From Flavobacterium sp. (lineage in GTDB: Bacteria > Bacteroidota > Bacteroidia > Flavobacteriales > Flavobacteriaceae): a stretch of 64,000 nt of DNA. The notes below the pieces were generated by a model. It had not been told where the DNA came from. It searched no databases and was given only the letters and a program-made list of their open reading frames with translations. The DNA is taken from positions 62,001-126,000 of the forward strand of contig NZ_SEBR01000011.1 of NCBI RefSeq assembly GCF_004295795.1. Reading direction: 5' to 3'. Position 1 is the stretch's first letter, and each line of letters starts with the position of its first letter. Below, in pieces: positions 25,390 to 33,421 of the stretch. Position numbers and translations under genes: made by a program.

Positions 25390-26442
25390 ATGGCTACGAA
25401 CAAACTTGCGTTGATACGCTACAAAACGCTCGATGAATGCTTGAAAAACCGCTTTCGCAAGTGGACGCTCGAAGATTTGATGGAAAAGGTTTCGGATGCA
25501 CTTTATGAGTATGAAGGCATTACTTCGGGCGTAAGCAGGCGCACGATCCAAGGGGATTTGCAGACGATGCGCAGCGACAAACTCGGCTACAATGCGCCGA
25601 TCGTAATCGTGGATCGCAAGTTTTATGTCTACGAAGATCCTGATTTTTCGATCGCGAATTCTCCTATAAACGCCAGTGACATGGAGAAAATGAAGGAAAT
25701 CGTGAGCGTTCTGAAGCATCTGAACGGCTTTCGCTATTTCGACGAGATGAGCGACATGATCGCCAAATTGGAGAACAACCTCAACAAATCGGCTGACAAG
25801 ACCAAGAATTACATCCAATTCGAGAACAATTCGCAGTTGAAAGGTTTGGGTTTCATCAATCCTTTGTATCAGGCGATCCTGAAGAAAACGCCGCTGCTGA
25901 TCGAATACAAATCGTTCCGCGCGAAGCAGTCGCAACAGAAAATCTACTTTCCTTATTTGCTCAAAGAATATCGGAACCGTTGGTTTTTGATGGCTTTGCC
26001 CAAGAAAAGTTCGACTTTGATAACAATGGCCTTGGACCGCATCGTGGAGTTTCACGAGATTCCGAAAGAGACGTTCATCGACTACGAAGGTGTGGCATTC
26101 GAAAGGTATTTCGAGGACTGCTTGGGCGTGACCAAAAGCGCCAAAGACCGCGGCCATCGAGTGGTTTTGCAGTTCGACGCATATAACGCGCCATATGTTT
26201 TGACCAAACCGTTGCACACCTCGCAACAGGTTTTGAAAGAGGACGAAAACGGCGTGGTAATTAGGCTTGACGTGGTTTTGAACTTCGAGCTCGAACGCGA
26301 GATTTTAGGTTTTGGCGAATGCGTCAAGGTTTTGTCGCCTCGAAATCTGGCCATGAGAATTGCCCGGCGTTTGGGACGCGCTTCCGGTCAATACGAGGTT
26401 TCGGAACAATCAGCCGATAAACAAACCGCAGAAACCCGATGA
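25390..26442 (+). CDS. WYL-domain transcriptional regulator
   Basis: 350 residues. An N-terminal HTH (LEDLMEKVSDALYEYEG, SRRTIQGDLQTMR) is followed by a linker and the WYL domain at ~150-215 (LYQAILKKTPLLIEYKSF ... RNRWFLMALPK). A C-terminal WCX extension ends LGRASGQYE. WYL proteins sense ligands, in several cases nucleic-acid or nucleotide ligands, and control defence and damage-response genes. It is divergent from the slipin-rtcB operon across 1.16 kb of leader DNA, which makes it the likely regulator. A tiny membrane-protein gene overlaps its stop by 4 bp (ATGA). Confidence 0.92.
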   Translation: MATNKLALIRYKTLDECLKNRFRKWTLEDLMEKVSDALYEYEGITSGVSRRTIQGDLQTMRSDKLGYNAPIVIVDRKFYVYEDPDFSIANSPINASDMEKMKEIVSVLKHLNGFRYFDEMSDMIAKLENNLNKSADKTKNYIQFENNSQLKGLGFINPLYQAILKKTPLLIEYKSFRAKQSQQKIYFPYLLKEYRNRWFLMALPKKSSTLITMALDRIVEFHEIPKETFIDYEGVAFERYFEDCLGVTKSAKDRGHRVVLQFDAYNAPYVLTKPLHTSQQVLKEDENGVVIRLDVVLNFELEREILGFGECVKVLSPRNLAMRIARRLGRASGQYEVSEQSADKQTAETR

Positions 26443-26666
26443 CGCTGGTAATCTTGTTTGGGATTTTGGTTTTGATCTGGATGACGAACTATATTTTCGG
26501 ACGGCTTTTTCCGCCCAAAGCGCAACGCGGGATTTTGTTTTTTTTCTTCGCGGTTTTGGGAGTCGTGATGGCGATTTTGCTTTTCAAAGTGCTCAAGACG
26601 TTTTTTGTGGTCGCTGTTCCTGTTGCGATTTTGCTGACTTTTATGGTTTTGACGCGCAAAAAGTAG
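26439..26666 (+). CDS. Small two-helix membrane protein coupled to the WYL gene
   Basis: 75 residues with two hydrophobic stretches (VILFGILVLIWMTNYIFG and ILFFFFAVLGVVMAILLF) and a third near the end (VVAVPVAILLTFMVL). It ends TRKK. No family recognised. The ATGA overlap with the WYL stop implies co-translation, so it may belong to the same regulatory unit. Confidence 0.7.
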   Translation: MTLVILFGILVLIWMTNYIFGRLFPPKAQRGILFFFFAVLGVVMAILLFKVLKTFFVVAVPVAILLTFMVLTRKK

Positions 26667-26778
26667 CTTTTCGTCGCTTGAATTTTTACTTCGCTTTTCG
26701 ATCACTTAGCTATTTATCCGCGGGCGAGTCACGTTTTTTCATGAAATGATACGTTTCCGAATTTACCACTAACATTCA

Positions 26779-28225
26779 ACCGCGAATTCGCGAATTGCAC
26801 AGATTTCCGTTTCACTTTTGGATCTCACAGATCTGGACGAATATCAAGCCGCAGACTCGTCGCAACAACCTTAATTTTCTTAACTATCTTAATTGTTCAA
26901 AAACTTCCACAAAGAATTTCCGGCGCGACAAAGCGAAGCGTCTTAATGTTCTTAATGTTCTTAATGACCTTAATGGTTTAAATCACTCGTGTTGTGTCAA
27001 GCCACGAATGCACGAATTTTCATTTCGCCTATTTTTTTGCCACGGATACACGGATTTTCACAGATTGCACAGATTTCCGTTTCACTTTTGGATCTCACGG
27101 ATCGGGACGAATTTCAAACCGAGAATTCGTCGCAACAACCTTAATTTTCTTAACTATCTTAATTGTTCAAAAACTTCCACAAAGAATTTCCGGCGCGACA
27201 AAGCAAAGCGTCTTAATGTTCTTAATGTTCTTAATGACCTTAATGGTTTAAATCACTCGCGTCGGTGTGAAGCCACGAATGCACGAATTTTCGTTTCACT
27301 TTTGGATCTCACGGATCGGGACGAATTTCAAACCGAAAATTCGCCGCAACAACCTTAATTTTCTTAACTATCTTAATGGTTCAAAAACTTCCACAAAGAA
27401 TTTCCGGCGCAACAAAGCAAAGCATCTTAATGACCTTAATGGTTTAAATCACTCGCGTCTGTGTCAAGCCACGGATACACGGATTTTCACAGATTGCACA
27501 GATCTCCGTTTCACTTTGGATCTCACGGATCTGGACGAATTTCAAACCGAGAATTCGTCACAACAACCTTAATCTTCTTAACTATCTTAATTGTTCAAAA
27601 ACTTCCACAAAGAATTTCCGACGCAACAAAGCAAAGCGCCTTAATGTTCTTAATGTTCTTAATGACCTTAATGGTTTAAATCACTCGCGTCGGTGTGAAG
27701 CCACGAATGCACGAATTTTCGTTTCACTTTTGGATCTCACGGATCTGGACGAATTTCAAGCCGCAGACTCGTCGCAACAACCTTAATCTTCTTAACTATC
27801 TTAATTGTTCAAAAACTTCCACAAAGAATTTCCGGCGCAACAAAGCAAAGCGTCTTAATGTTCTTAATGACCTTAATGGTTTAAATCACTCGCGTCTGTG
27901 TGAAGCCACGAATGCACGAATTTTCATTTCGCCTATTTTTTTGCCACGGATACACGGATTTTCACAGATTGCACAGATTTCCGTTTCACTTTTGGATCTC
28001 ACGGATCGGGACGAAGTCCAAACCGAAAATTCGTCGCAACAACCTTACTCTTCTCAACTATCTTAATTGTTCAAAAACTTCCACAAAAAATTTCCGGCGC
28101 AACAATGCGAAGTATCTTAATGCCCTTAATGCCCTTAATGGTTCAAAAACTTCCGCAAAGAATTTCGGGCGCGACAAGCAAAGCGTCTTAATGTTCTTAA
28201 TGATCTTAATGGTTCAATTAATTGT
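26779..28225. repeat. Six-copy 214/265-bp repeat array
   Basis: This fills the gene-free stretch from 26667 to 28300. Using AACAACCTTA as anchor, copies lie at 26864, 27134, 27348, 27562, 27776 and 28038. Three spacings are exactly 214 bp; the 270 and 262 spacings carry an insert with GCCACGGATACACGGATTTT. Each copy has runs of CTTAATGTT/CTTAATGACC. The array starts with AACCGCGAATTCGCGAATT and ends in partial copies. The open frames it creates read NxLNxLN-type low-complexity peptides and are not credible genes. Confidence 0.92.
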
Positions 28226-28300
28226 TTTTGACGCGGATTTGCGTGCAAACGTTTCATGTCGCTTCCGCGGAATTTGAAACAACGCCTCAAAGAAAACTCG

Positions 28301-28864
28301 TCAATTCCGTGGCTCGAACGGCGACGTCCACGTTTTTCGGGACATGATCTGTTTTACTTCCTGATACGAAATCGGGTAAAAGTCATGACAGTCCACGCCA
28401 ACGTCGAACGACAGAGAAGTTCTATCGTCGGGAAGTTCGTTGTGCGAATGACCATACAAATGCCACGAACCGTGATGGCTCGCGTTCCAGACGCGCATGG
28501 CATAATGAAAAAGCACGATCAGCCTTTTGCCGGCGTGCGCTTCCGGATCAGGAATTATGAGTTCGTGATAGTCTTTGACAGACTCGAAACAATCGGCGCA
28601 TTGCAAGGCCACGCTTTCATGATTGCCCGTTACGAGATGGATTTTTCCGTTCAATTCGCCAAGGATTTCCCTGACTTTAGGTACGGAAGCAAGTCCGAAA
28701 TCGCCCAAGTGATAAACGATATCCTCAGGTTTTACCTTTTCGTTCCAGCGCTTTATCAGCTCAGAATTCATTTCGTCAATATCGGCGAAAGGTCGGTTTG
28801 AAAATTTGATGATGTTCTTGTGACCGAAGTGATGGTCAGATGTGAACCATAAAGTAGATTCCAT
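28301..28864 (-). CDS. Calcineurin-like metallophosphoesterase
   Basis: I choose the ATG at 28864 (MESTLWFTSDHHFGHKN) because the first metal motif sits at the usual distance; a frame extending 39 codons upstream crosses the terminator at 28947. The 187 residues contain SDHHFGH, HLGDFG, TGNHE and YGHSHN, the complete set for a binuclear metal site. Small proteins of this type hydrolyse phosphodiesters or phosphomonoesters; related phage and bacterial members are common. The gene is the last before the repeat array. The substrate is unknown. Confidence 0.92.
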   Translation of the reverse strand: MESTLWFTSDHHFGHKNIIKFSNRPFADIDEMNSELIKRWNEKVKPEDIVYHLGDFGLASVPKVREILGELNGKIHLVTGNHESVALQCADCFESVKDYHELIIPDPEAHAGKRLIVLFHYAMRVWNASHHGSWHLYGHSHNELPDDRTSLSFDVGVDCHDFYPISYQEVKQIMSRKTWTSPFEPRN

Positions 28865-28946
28865 TGTAAAAAAAATATCGCGCCAAGATAGCATTTTTTC
28901 CGATTGGCATTTTTTCCGACCACCAGATTCAAATAATCGGAAATAA

Positions 28947-28973
28947 AAAAACCTCAGCGTTAACCGAGGTTTT
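28947..28973 (-). terminator. Terminator after the E2 gene
   Basis: AAAACCTCG and CGAGGTTTT stem on the minus strand with a T run, 22 bp after the E2 stop. Confidence 0.8.
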
Positions 28974-28994
28974 GTATTCAAATAGGATTTTTCC

Positions 28995-30449
28995 TTAGAA
29001 ATCGCGGTTCACATCGAAAGCTTCCATGTAATCAGCGACGCGTTTCACGAAACTTCCGCCAAGTGCGCCATCGACGACTCGGTGGTCGTAACTGTGCGAC
29101 AGGAACATTTTCTTGCGGATTCCGATGAAGTCACCTTCCGGCGTCTCGATTACGGCTGGCACTTTGCGGATCGCTCCAAGTGCAAGGATTCCGACTTGCG
29201 GCTGGTTGATGATCGGCGTTCCGAACACAGAACCGAAAGTTCCAACATTCGTCACTGTATATGTTCCGCCTTGCGTATCGTCCGGTTTCAATTTTCCGGC
29301 TTTGGCGCGATTGCCCAAATCGTTTACGGCTTTCGCCATCCCAATAAGGTTCAACTGGTCGGCGTTCTTGATTACCGGAACGATCAGGTTCCCGTTTGGC
29401 AACGCGGCCGCCATTCCTAAATTGATCGCTTTTTTCTTGATGATGTAATCGCCTTCGACGGCAATGTTCATCAACGGGAAATCTTTGAGCGCTTTGGCCA
29501 CGATTTCCATGAATATCGGTGTAAAAGTAAGCTTCTCGCCTTCTCTTTTCTCGAATTTTGTCTTGTTCTGTTCTCTCCAGTCCCAAATATTGGTCACGTC
29601 GACTTCGATGAAAGACTGCACGTGAGCCGACGTTTGGACCGACTCGACCATGTATTTCGAAATGAGTTTGCGCATGCGGTCCATTTCGATTATTTCATCC
29701 TGTCCGTTTACCGATACCGGCACTTTTGGAGCGGCCGGAGCAACTTGTCCGTTTGTAGATGGTTGCGTTTGCGCTGGTTGTGCAATCGGTTGTTGGGGCG
29801 AAGTTTGTTGAACTGGCTGTGCAACCGGTTGTGTTTCCTGTACCGACGCGGTTTGCGTTTGCACCGCAGGTTGAACCGGCGCGACTTGAGGTGCGTTTTC
29901 GCGATTTTCGACATAAGCCAAAATATCGTTTTTGGTCACGCGACCTTCGGCTCCGGTGCCTTGGATCACTTCGAGTTCGGACATCGAAATGCCTTCCTGA
30001 AGCGCTATGTTTTTCACCAATGGCGAATAGAATCTGTCTGAATTGTGGTAGTCTTCTTTTGTCGGTGGCGTGCCCGATGCGACTGGAGCTGCCGTGAACT
30101 GGCGCGCATTTTCTACCGTTTTTTCGATTTCCGATGCCGAGGCGACAACTTGAGGCGTCGGCGTTTCATCGGCTGACGGAATACTTGGCGCATCTACCAC
30201 AACTCCGCCCTCGACCTCAATGATGGCGACCGTTTGCCCGACTTTTACGACATCGTCTTTCTGGAACAATTGCTCGACAAGTGTCCCCGAAACCTCGCTC
30301 GGAACTTCGCTGTCGACCTTATCGGTCGCGATTTCGAGCACGGCTTCGTCTGCCGAGATATGATCGCCCGGCTGTTTGAGCCAGTTGGTAATCGTCGCTT
30401 CCGCAACACTTTCGCCCATTTTCGGGAGCTTGAGTTCGTATCTTGCCAT
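28995..30449 (-). CDS. 2-oxoacid dehydrogenase E2 (dihydrolipoamide acyltransferase)
   Basis: 484 residues in the standard order. The lipoyl domain (~1-80) has the lipoylated Lys in EIATDKVDSEVP. A flexible linker follows, then the peripheral-subunit-binding domain (~135-175, YSPLVKNIALQEGIS ... GAEGRVTKNDI). A Gln/Pro/Ala-rich linker leads to the catalytic core (~255-484), which ends with the active-site SHSYDHRVVDGALGG. The E2 carries acyl groups from E1 to CoA in pyruvate, 2-oxoglutarate or branched-chain complexes. The MGESVAEATI start and single lipoyl domain fit the branched-chain or 2-oxoglutarate type; no E1 or E3 gene is in the window to decide. Confidence 0.92.
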   Translation of the reverse strand: MARYELKLPKMGESVAEATITNWLKQPGDHISADEAVLEIATDKVDSEVPSEVSGTLVEQLFQKDDVVKVGQTVAIIEVEGGVVVDAPSIPSADETPTPQVVASASEIEKTVENARQFTAAPVASGTPPTKEDYHNSDRFYSPLVKNIALQEGISMSELEVIQGTGAEGRVTKNDILAYVENRENAPQVAPVQPAVQTQTASVQETQPVAQPVQQTSPQQPIAQPAQTQPSTNGQVAPAAPKVPVSVNGQDEIIEMDRMRKLISKYMVESVQTSAHVQSFIEVDVTNIWDWREQNKTKFEKREGEKLTFTPIFMEIVAKALKDFPLMNIAVEGDYIIKKKAINLGMAAALPNGNLIVPVIKNADQLNLIGMAKAVNDLGNRAKAGKLKPDDTQGGTYTVTNVGTFGSVFGTPIINQPQVGILALGAIRKVPAVIETPEGDFIGIRKKMFLSHSYDHRVVDGALGGSFVKRVADYMEAFDVNRDF

Positions 30450-30543
30450 ATTGATAAGCTGAACGCTGTATTTTAAAATCTGTTTGCGAAATTACCGATT
30501 TATCTTCTATTACAATAATGATAGTGTAATTTTTAGACGAAGT

Positions 30544-30556
30544 GCAAACGTTTTCG
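30544..30556. promoter_or_regulatory. Second GCAAACGTTTTCG operator-like site
   Basis: An exact inverse copy of the core at 10318. It lies 95 bp upstream of the E2 start and just past the glycosyltransferase stop. A shortened form, GCAAACGTTTCA, is at 28245. Confidence 0.35.
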
Positions 30557-30566
30557 TTGAATGGTT

Positions 30567-31703
30567 TCAGAATGTCAGGACTTCTCCTCTATCGTTGCTG
30601 GAATCGCTTCCTATCGCCACATTTTCGAGTAAAATCCTGAAAGTATTTTCTTCGGACGAAAGCTTTTGCATCTCACCGATGATCGCACCGAAAGACAACT
30701 TGCCGGAATCGAGCCAGATTTGCGTCCTTTCGCGTTTTGACGAATATACTTTTTTTTCGTCCGAAGCACTTGACGCGACAAAGTTTTTTCCTAACAATTT
30801 TTCGACATTTTCGCGTTTTTCGGAATCGGCCGGAACGAACACGAATCGATCGGGTTTCGGAATAAAAACCTTCGCATCACCGCGTTTCTTGAGCGAAAAC
30901 AGGAACGCGCCAAACTTCATGAAGAGATCGAAAACCGGCGATATCCGGAAATGCTTTTTGTAGAAAAAATTCATGGCTTCGCGAAAGCGTTTCATGTACA
31001 AACCGTCGCGAATCGTGCTTTCTCCTTTAAAATGAACCACAGTCGTATCGGCATAATAGTAGTTTTTCTTGCCCGATTTCAAGATCGTGTACGAGAGATC
31101 GATATCGTCCGAATACATAAAACAGTCCTCGTCGAATCCGCCGACGGCCAGGTAATCTTCGCGTTTCATCACCATAAAAGCGCCTACCAGAATCTCGACT
31201 TCGCCCGTTTGGTCAGGCGTGAGATGCAACGCGTAATAGCGTCCGAAAACAGATGGCAGCACTTTGTACAAACCTGTGACTTTTCCGAAGGCCGTGAACG
31301 GTTTAGGGATGCCGCGCTTGCTTTCCGGCAGGAATTTTCCGGTTCCGTCGATGAGTTTGCAACCGATGATTCCCAGATTTCGTTGCGCATCGGCGAAAGC
31401 CAGAACTTTTTCGAAAGTATCTTCGGCCACGACCGTATCGGGATTCAAAATGCAGATGAATTTGCCTTTGGCCTCGGCTACGCCAATATTGTTACCTTTT
31501 GGGAAACCGGAATTTTCGGTGTTCGCGATCAGTTTTACTTTAGGAAACATTGCGCGTACCATTTCGCACGAATCGTCTCGCGAATTGTTGTCGACCACAA
31601 TGATTTCGGCCTCGAGATTCGCGATCGCCTTTTCTACCGATGCGAGACAAAGCCGCAAAAAATGCCGGACGTTGTAGTTCAGGATGACGACGGAAAGCTG
31701 CAT
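30567..31703 (-). CDS. Family 2 glycosyltransferase
   Basis: 378 residues with a GT-A fold: VVILNYNVRHFLRLCLASV at the start, IIVVDNNSRDDS, GNNIGVAEAKGKFICILNPD with the NPD/DXD metal site, and GAFMVMKREDYLAVGGFDED. This is the rhamnosyltransferase-like group acting on cell-surface glycans. A hydrophobic segment near 255 may contact the membrane. The ~100 C-terminal residues are charged and unusual. It may share a transcript with the E2 gene (117-bp gap), but the functions are unrelated. Confidence 0.92.
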   Translation of the reverse strand: MQLSVVILNYNVRHFLRLCLASVEKAIANLEAEIIVVDNNSRDDSCEMVRAMFPKVKLIANTENSGFPKGNNIGVAEAKGKFICILNPDTVVAEDTFEKVLAFADAQRNLGIIGCKLIDGTGKFLPESKRGIPKPFTAFGKVTGLYKVLPSVFGRYYALHLTPDQTGEVEILVGAFMVMKREDYLAVGGFDEDCFMYSDDIDLSYTILKSGKKNYYYADTTVVHFKGESTIRDGLYMKRFREAMNFFYKKHFRISPVFDLFMKFGAFLFSLKKRGDAKVFIPKPDRFVFVPADSEKRENVEKLLGKNFVASSASDEKKVYSSKRERTQIWLDSGKLSFGAIIGEMQKLSSEENTFRILLENVAIGSDSSNDRGEVLTF

Positions 31704-31829
31704 TTGGCAAAGATAGCAAAGAGTGCCTCGAGTTCAAAGTGCCCGAGTTGTCGAGTTTGTTCGATTGCCGAAAATGGGCAAAGTTCTTTCTGCACCAATC
31801 TCAGGAACTTGTCAGGAACTCCGTCGCTT

Positions 31830-31868
31830 CAAAAAAAAAAAAAAAGCGCCCCAAATAAGGACGCTTTC
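31830..31868 (-). terminator. Terminator after hsp20
   Basis: AAAGCGTCC and GGGCGCTTT arms followed by ~16 T on the minus strand, 17 bp beyond the hsp20 stop. Confidence 0.9.
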
Positions 31869-31884
31869 TACTAAACACTCGCAA

Positions 31885-32319
31885 TCAATCATTAACCTCA
31901 ATCAACCTCTTCGCTTTAGCGAGTGCTTCTTCTTTTTTCGGAATCGAAATCTTCAAAACGCCGGCCTCGTAAGCTGCCTTGATCTCGTCCTCATTTGCCG
32001 TTTCAGGCAACGTGAACGAACGCTTGAACGAGGCGAAAGCGAATTCGCGTTTCGTGTATTTTCCTTCCTGTTTGTTTTCTTCAGTTTTTGCTTCGGATGA
32101 AATCGTCAGAACATTCTTGTCGACTTCAATACTGAAATCCTGTTTGGTTTTCCCTGGCGCCGACAACTCGATCTCATACGCATTTTCGGTTTCGCGAATG
32201 TTCACCGGAGGCAAATTCGACGCGTTGAAGTTCAGCTGGCGTCCGCCAAAGTCCGGGCGGAACAATTCGTCAAGTACGTGCGGAAAAAAATGGGCCGGAT
32301 TTCTTTTTACTGTATTCAT
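31885..32319 (-). CDS. Hsp20 / alpha-crystallin small heat-shock protein
   Basis: 144 residues. The alpha-crystallin domain spans ~35-130 with PPVNIRETENAYEIELSAPG, FKRSFTLPE and the closing GVLKISIPK motif. A short N-terminal arm holds PHVLDELF and a C-terminal tail has the IxV-type anchor (RLIEV). It acts as an ATP-independent holdase that keeps unfolded proteins soluble. The gene is monocistronic, with a strong terminator behind and ~190 bp of AT-rich leader in front, as expected for a stress-induced gene. Confidence 0.95.
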   Translation of the reverse strand: MNTVKRNPAHFFPHVLDELFRPDFGGRQLNFNASNLPPVNIRETENAYEIELSAPGKTKQDFSIEVDKNVLTISSEAKTEENKQEGKYTKREFAFASFKRSFTLPETANEDEIKAAYEAGVLKISIPKKEEALAKAKRLIEVND

Positions 32320-32509
32320 AATTGCTATTCTTTAAATGGATTATTGTATTTGACGTCAATTAGTCAACATTTATACCGATTCGATTGTAGCTGACAAAAC
32401 GGCATTTTTAACGACATTTTGGCATTTTACCAAATTTCAGGATTTCTGCCAATATATTTTGTGTGCTGATTCTCAAGCACTATATTCGCGGCCTAATCAA
32501 AACAAAACC

Positions 32510-33235
32510 ATGAAAAAACCAGTATTGTTGTTGTCAGCTATCGTTTCGTCTTTGTTGACAGCTTGCGGAAGCGATGACAATCCATCTCCGGTAACGTCTA
32601 CCGAAAAGTACATCGCGAGCGTTCAGACCTTTTCTTCTGACGATGATCCGCAAAGCCTTACCGTAACTTATAACGCCCAAGGAAAAGTTACAGGCGTGAA
32701 CGACGGAAGCGAAAGCCACGGACTCAACTACGCCAGCAATGGCGATTTGGACAACGTGACAGGAAGCGATCCTTTCTCGATTTCGGAATTGTATCAAGAT
32801 CCTTACAACGGGTACGAAATTGGCGACGTCGTAGCGTACGACAGCAAAGGAAACCCAACGGAACTGCGTCTGTTCGAAAGAGATTACGACGGAACGATCA
32901 TCGAAGAGTACAAAGGTTTCATCACTTATGACAGCGAGCCGAACCCGTTCTATTACACGCTTAAGGCGGCCGGAATCATCGAAGTTTTGGAAAACGTACA
33001 GTTGAATTTCAGCTCTGCGCCACAATCGGAAGAATTGATCATGGCCAAGAAACTTTTGTTCGTGAACAACCCGAAGACTTTCGTGGTGAAGCACCAAAAC
33101 GGAACGATCGCTTCGCAAGTGACGGCGTCCTACACCTACGATGCTGACGGATACGCAACTTCAGGCGTGTTCAATTCGAGCAACGAAGAAGGAGAAAGCT
33201 CTTCGTCTTCTGCGACTTACACTTACAGAAACTAG
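32510..33235 (+). CDS. Exported lipoprotein of unknown function
   Basis: The ATG at 32510 gives the signal MKKPVLLLSAIVSSLLTACGS with the lipobox Cys near residue 19, then a short Asp/Ser/Pro spacer. The 241-residue product has repeated beta strands with YN.QGKVTGVN, Y.DSKGNPTELRLFE and YTYDADGYATSGVF. This resembles YD/RHS-like hairpins found in Bacteroidota lipoproteins with predicted beta-solenoids. The protein ends in Ser/Tyr-rich SSSSATYTYRN. A clear terminator follows. No partner gene is evident. Confidence 0.75.
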   Translation: MKKPVLLLSAIVSSLLTACGSDDNPSPVTSTEKYIASVQTFSSDDDPQSLTVTYNAQGKVTGVNDGSESHGLNYASNGDLDNVTGSDPFSISELYQDPYNGYEIGDVVAYDSKGNPTELRLFERDYDGTIIEEYKGFITYDSEPNPFYYTLKAAGIIEVLENVQLNFSSAPQSEELIMAKKLLFVNNPKTFVVKHQNGTIASQVTASYTYDADGYATSGVFNSSNEEGESSSSSATYTYRN

Positions 33236-33257
33236 TCGTTACAGACCCAAATAAAAT

Positions 33258-33290
33258 CGCCCGATCAAATTTTTGGTCGGGCGTTTTTGT
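33258..33290 (+). terminator. Terminator after the lipoprotein gene
   Basis: CGCCCGA and TCGGGCG arms with a T run after the stem. Confidence 0.85.
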
Positions 33291-33343
33291 TTTCGGATGA
33301 TGCCTGAACTGCTGATAAAAAGCAACTCGTATCGCAATATAAA

Positions 33344-33386
33344 GCCACGAATGCACGAATAAGGGTTTGATTCGTGCATTCGTGGC
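33344..33386. repeat. Perfect 17-bp inverted repeat
   Basis: GCCACGAATGCACGAAT at 33344-33360 returns in inverse at 33370-33386 with a 9-base loop. The same motif occurs in single orientation in the array at 27-28 kb. Confidence 0.9.
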
Positions 33387-33421
33387 CTTATTATTTCTAT
33401 GGGAGAACCTAAAATTGGTGA

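Noticed and set aside
26779..28225. CRISPR array as an explanation of the regular repeats
   Set aside because: Units are over 200 bp with no short conserved repeat and variable spacers, and no cas genes are in the window.
26795..28277. Series of 70-190-codon frames in the 26.8-28.2 kb region
   Set aside because: They are repeated copies of the same array unit and read low-complexity Asn/Leu-rich peptides; the repeat merely lacks stops.
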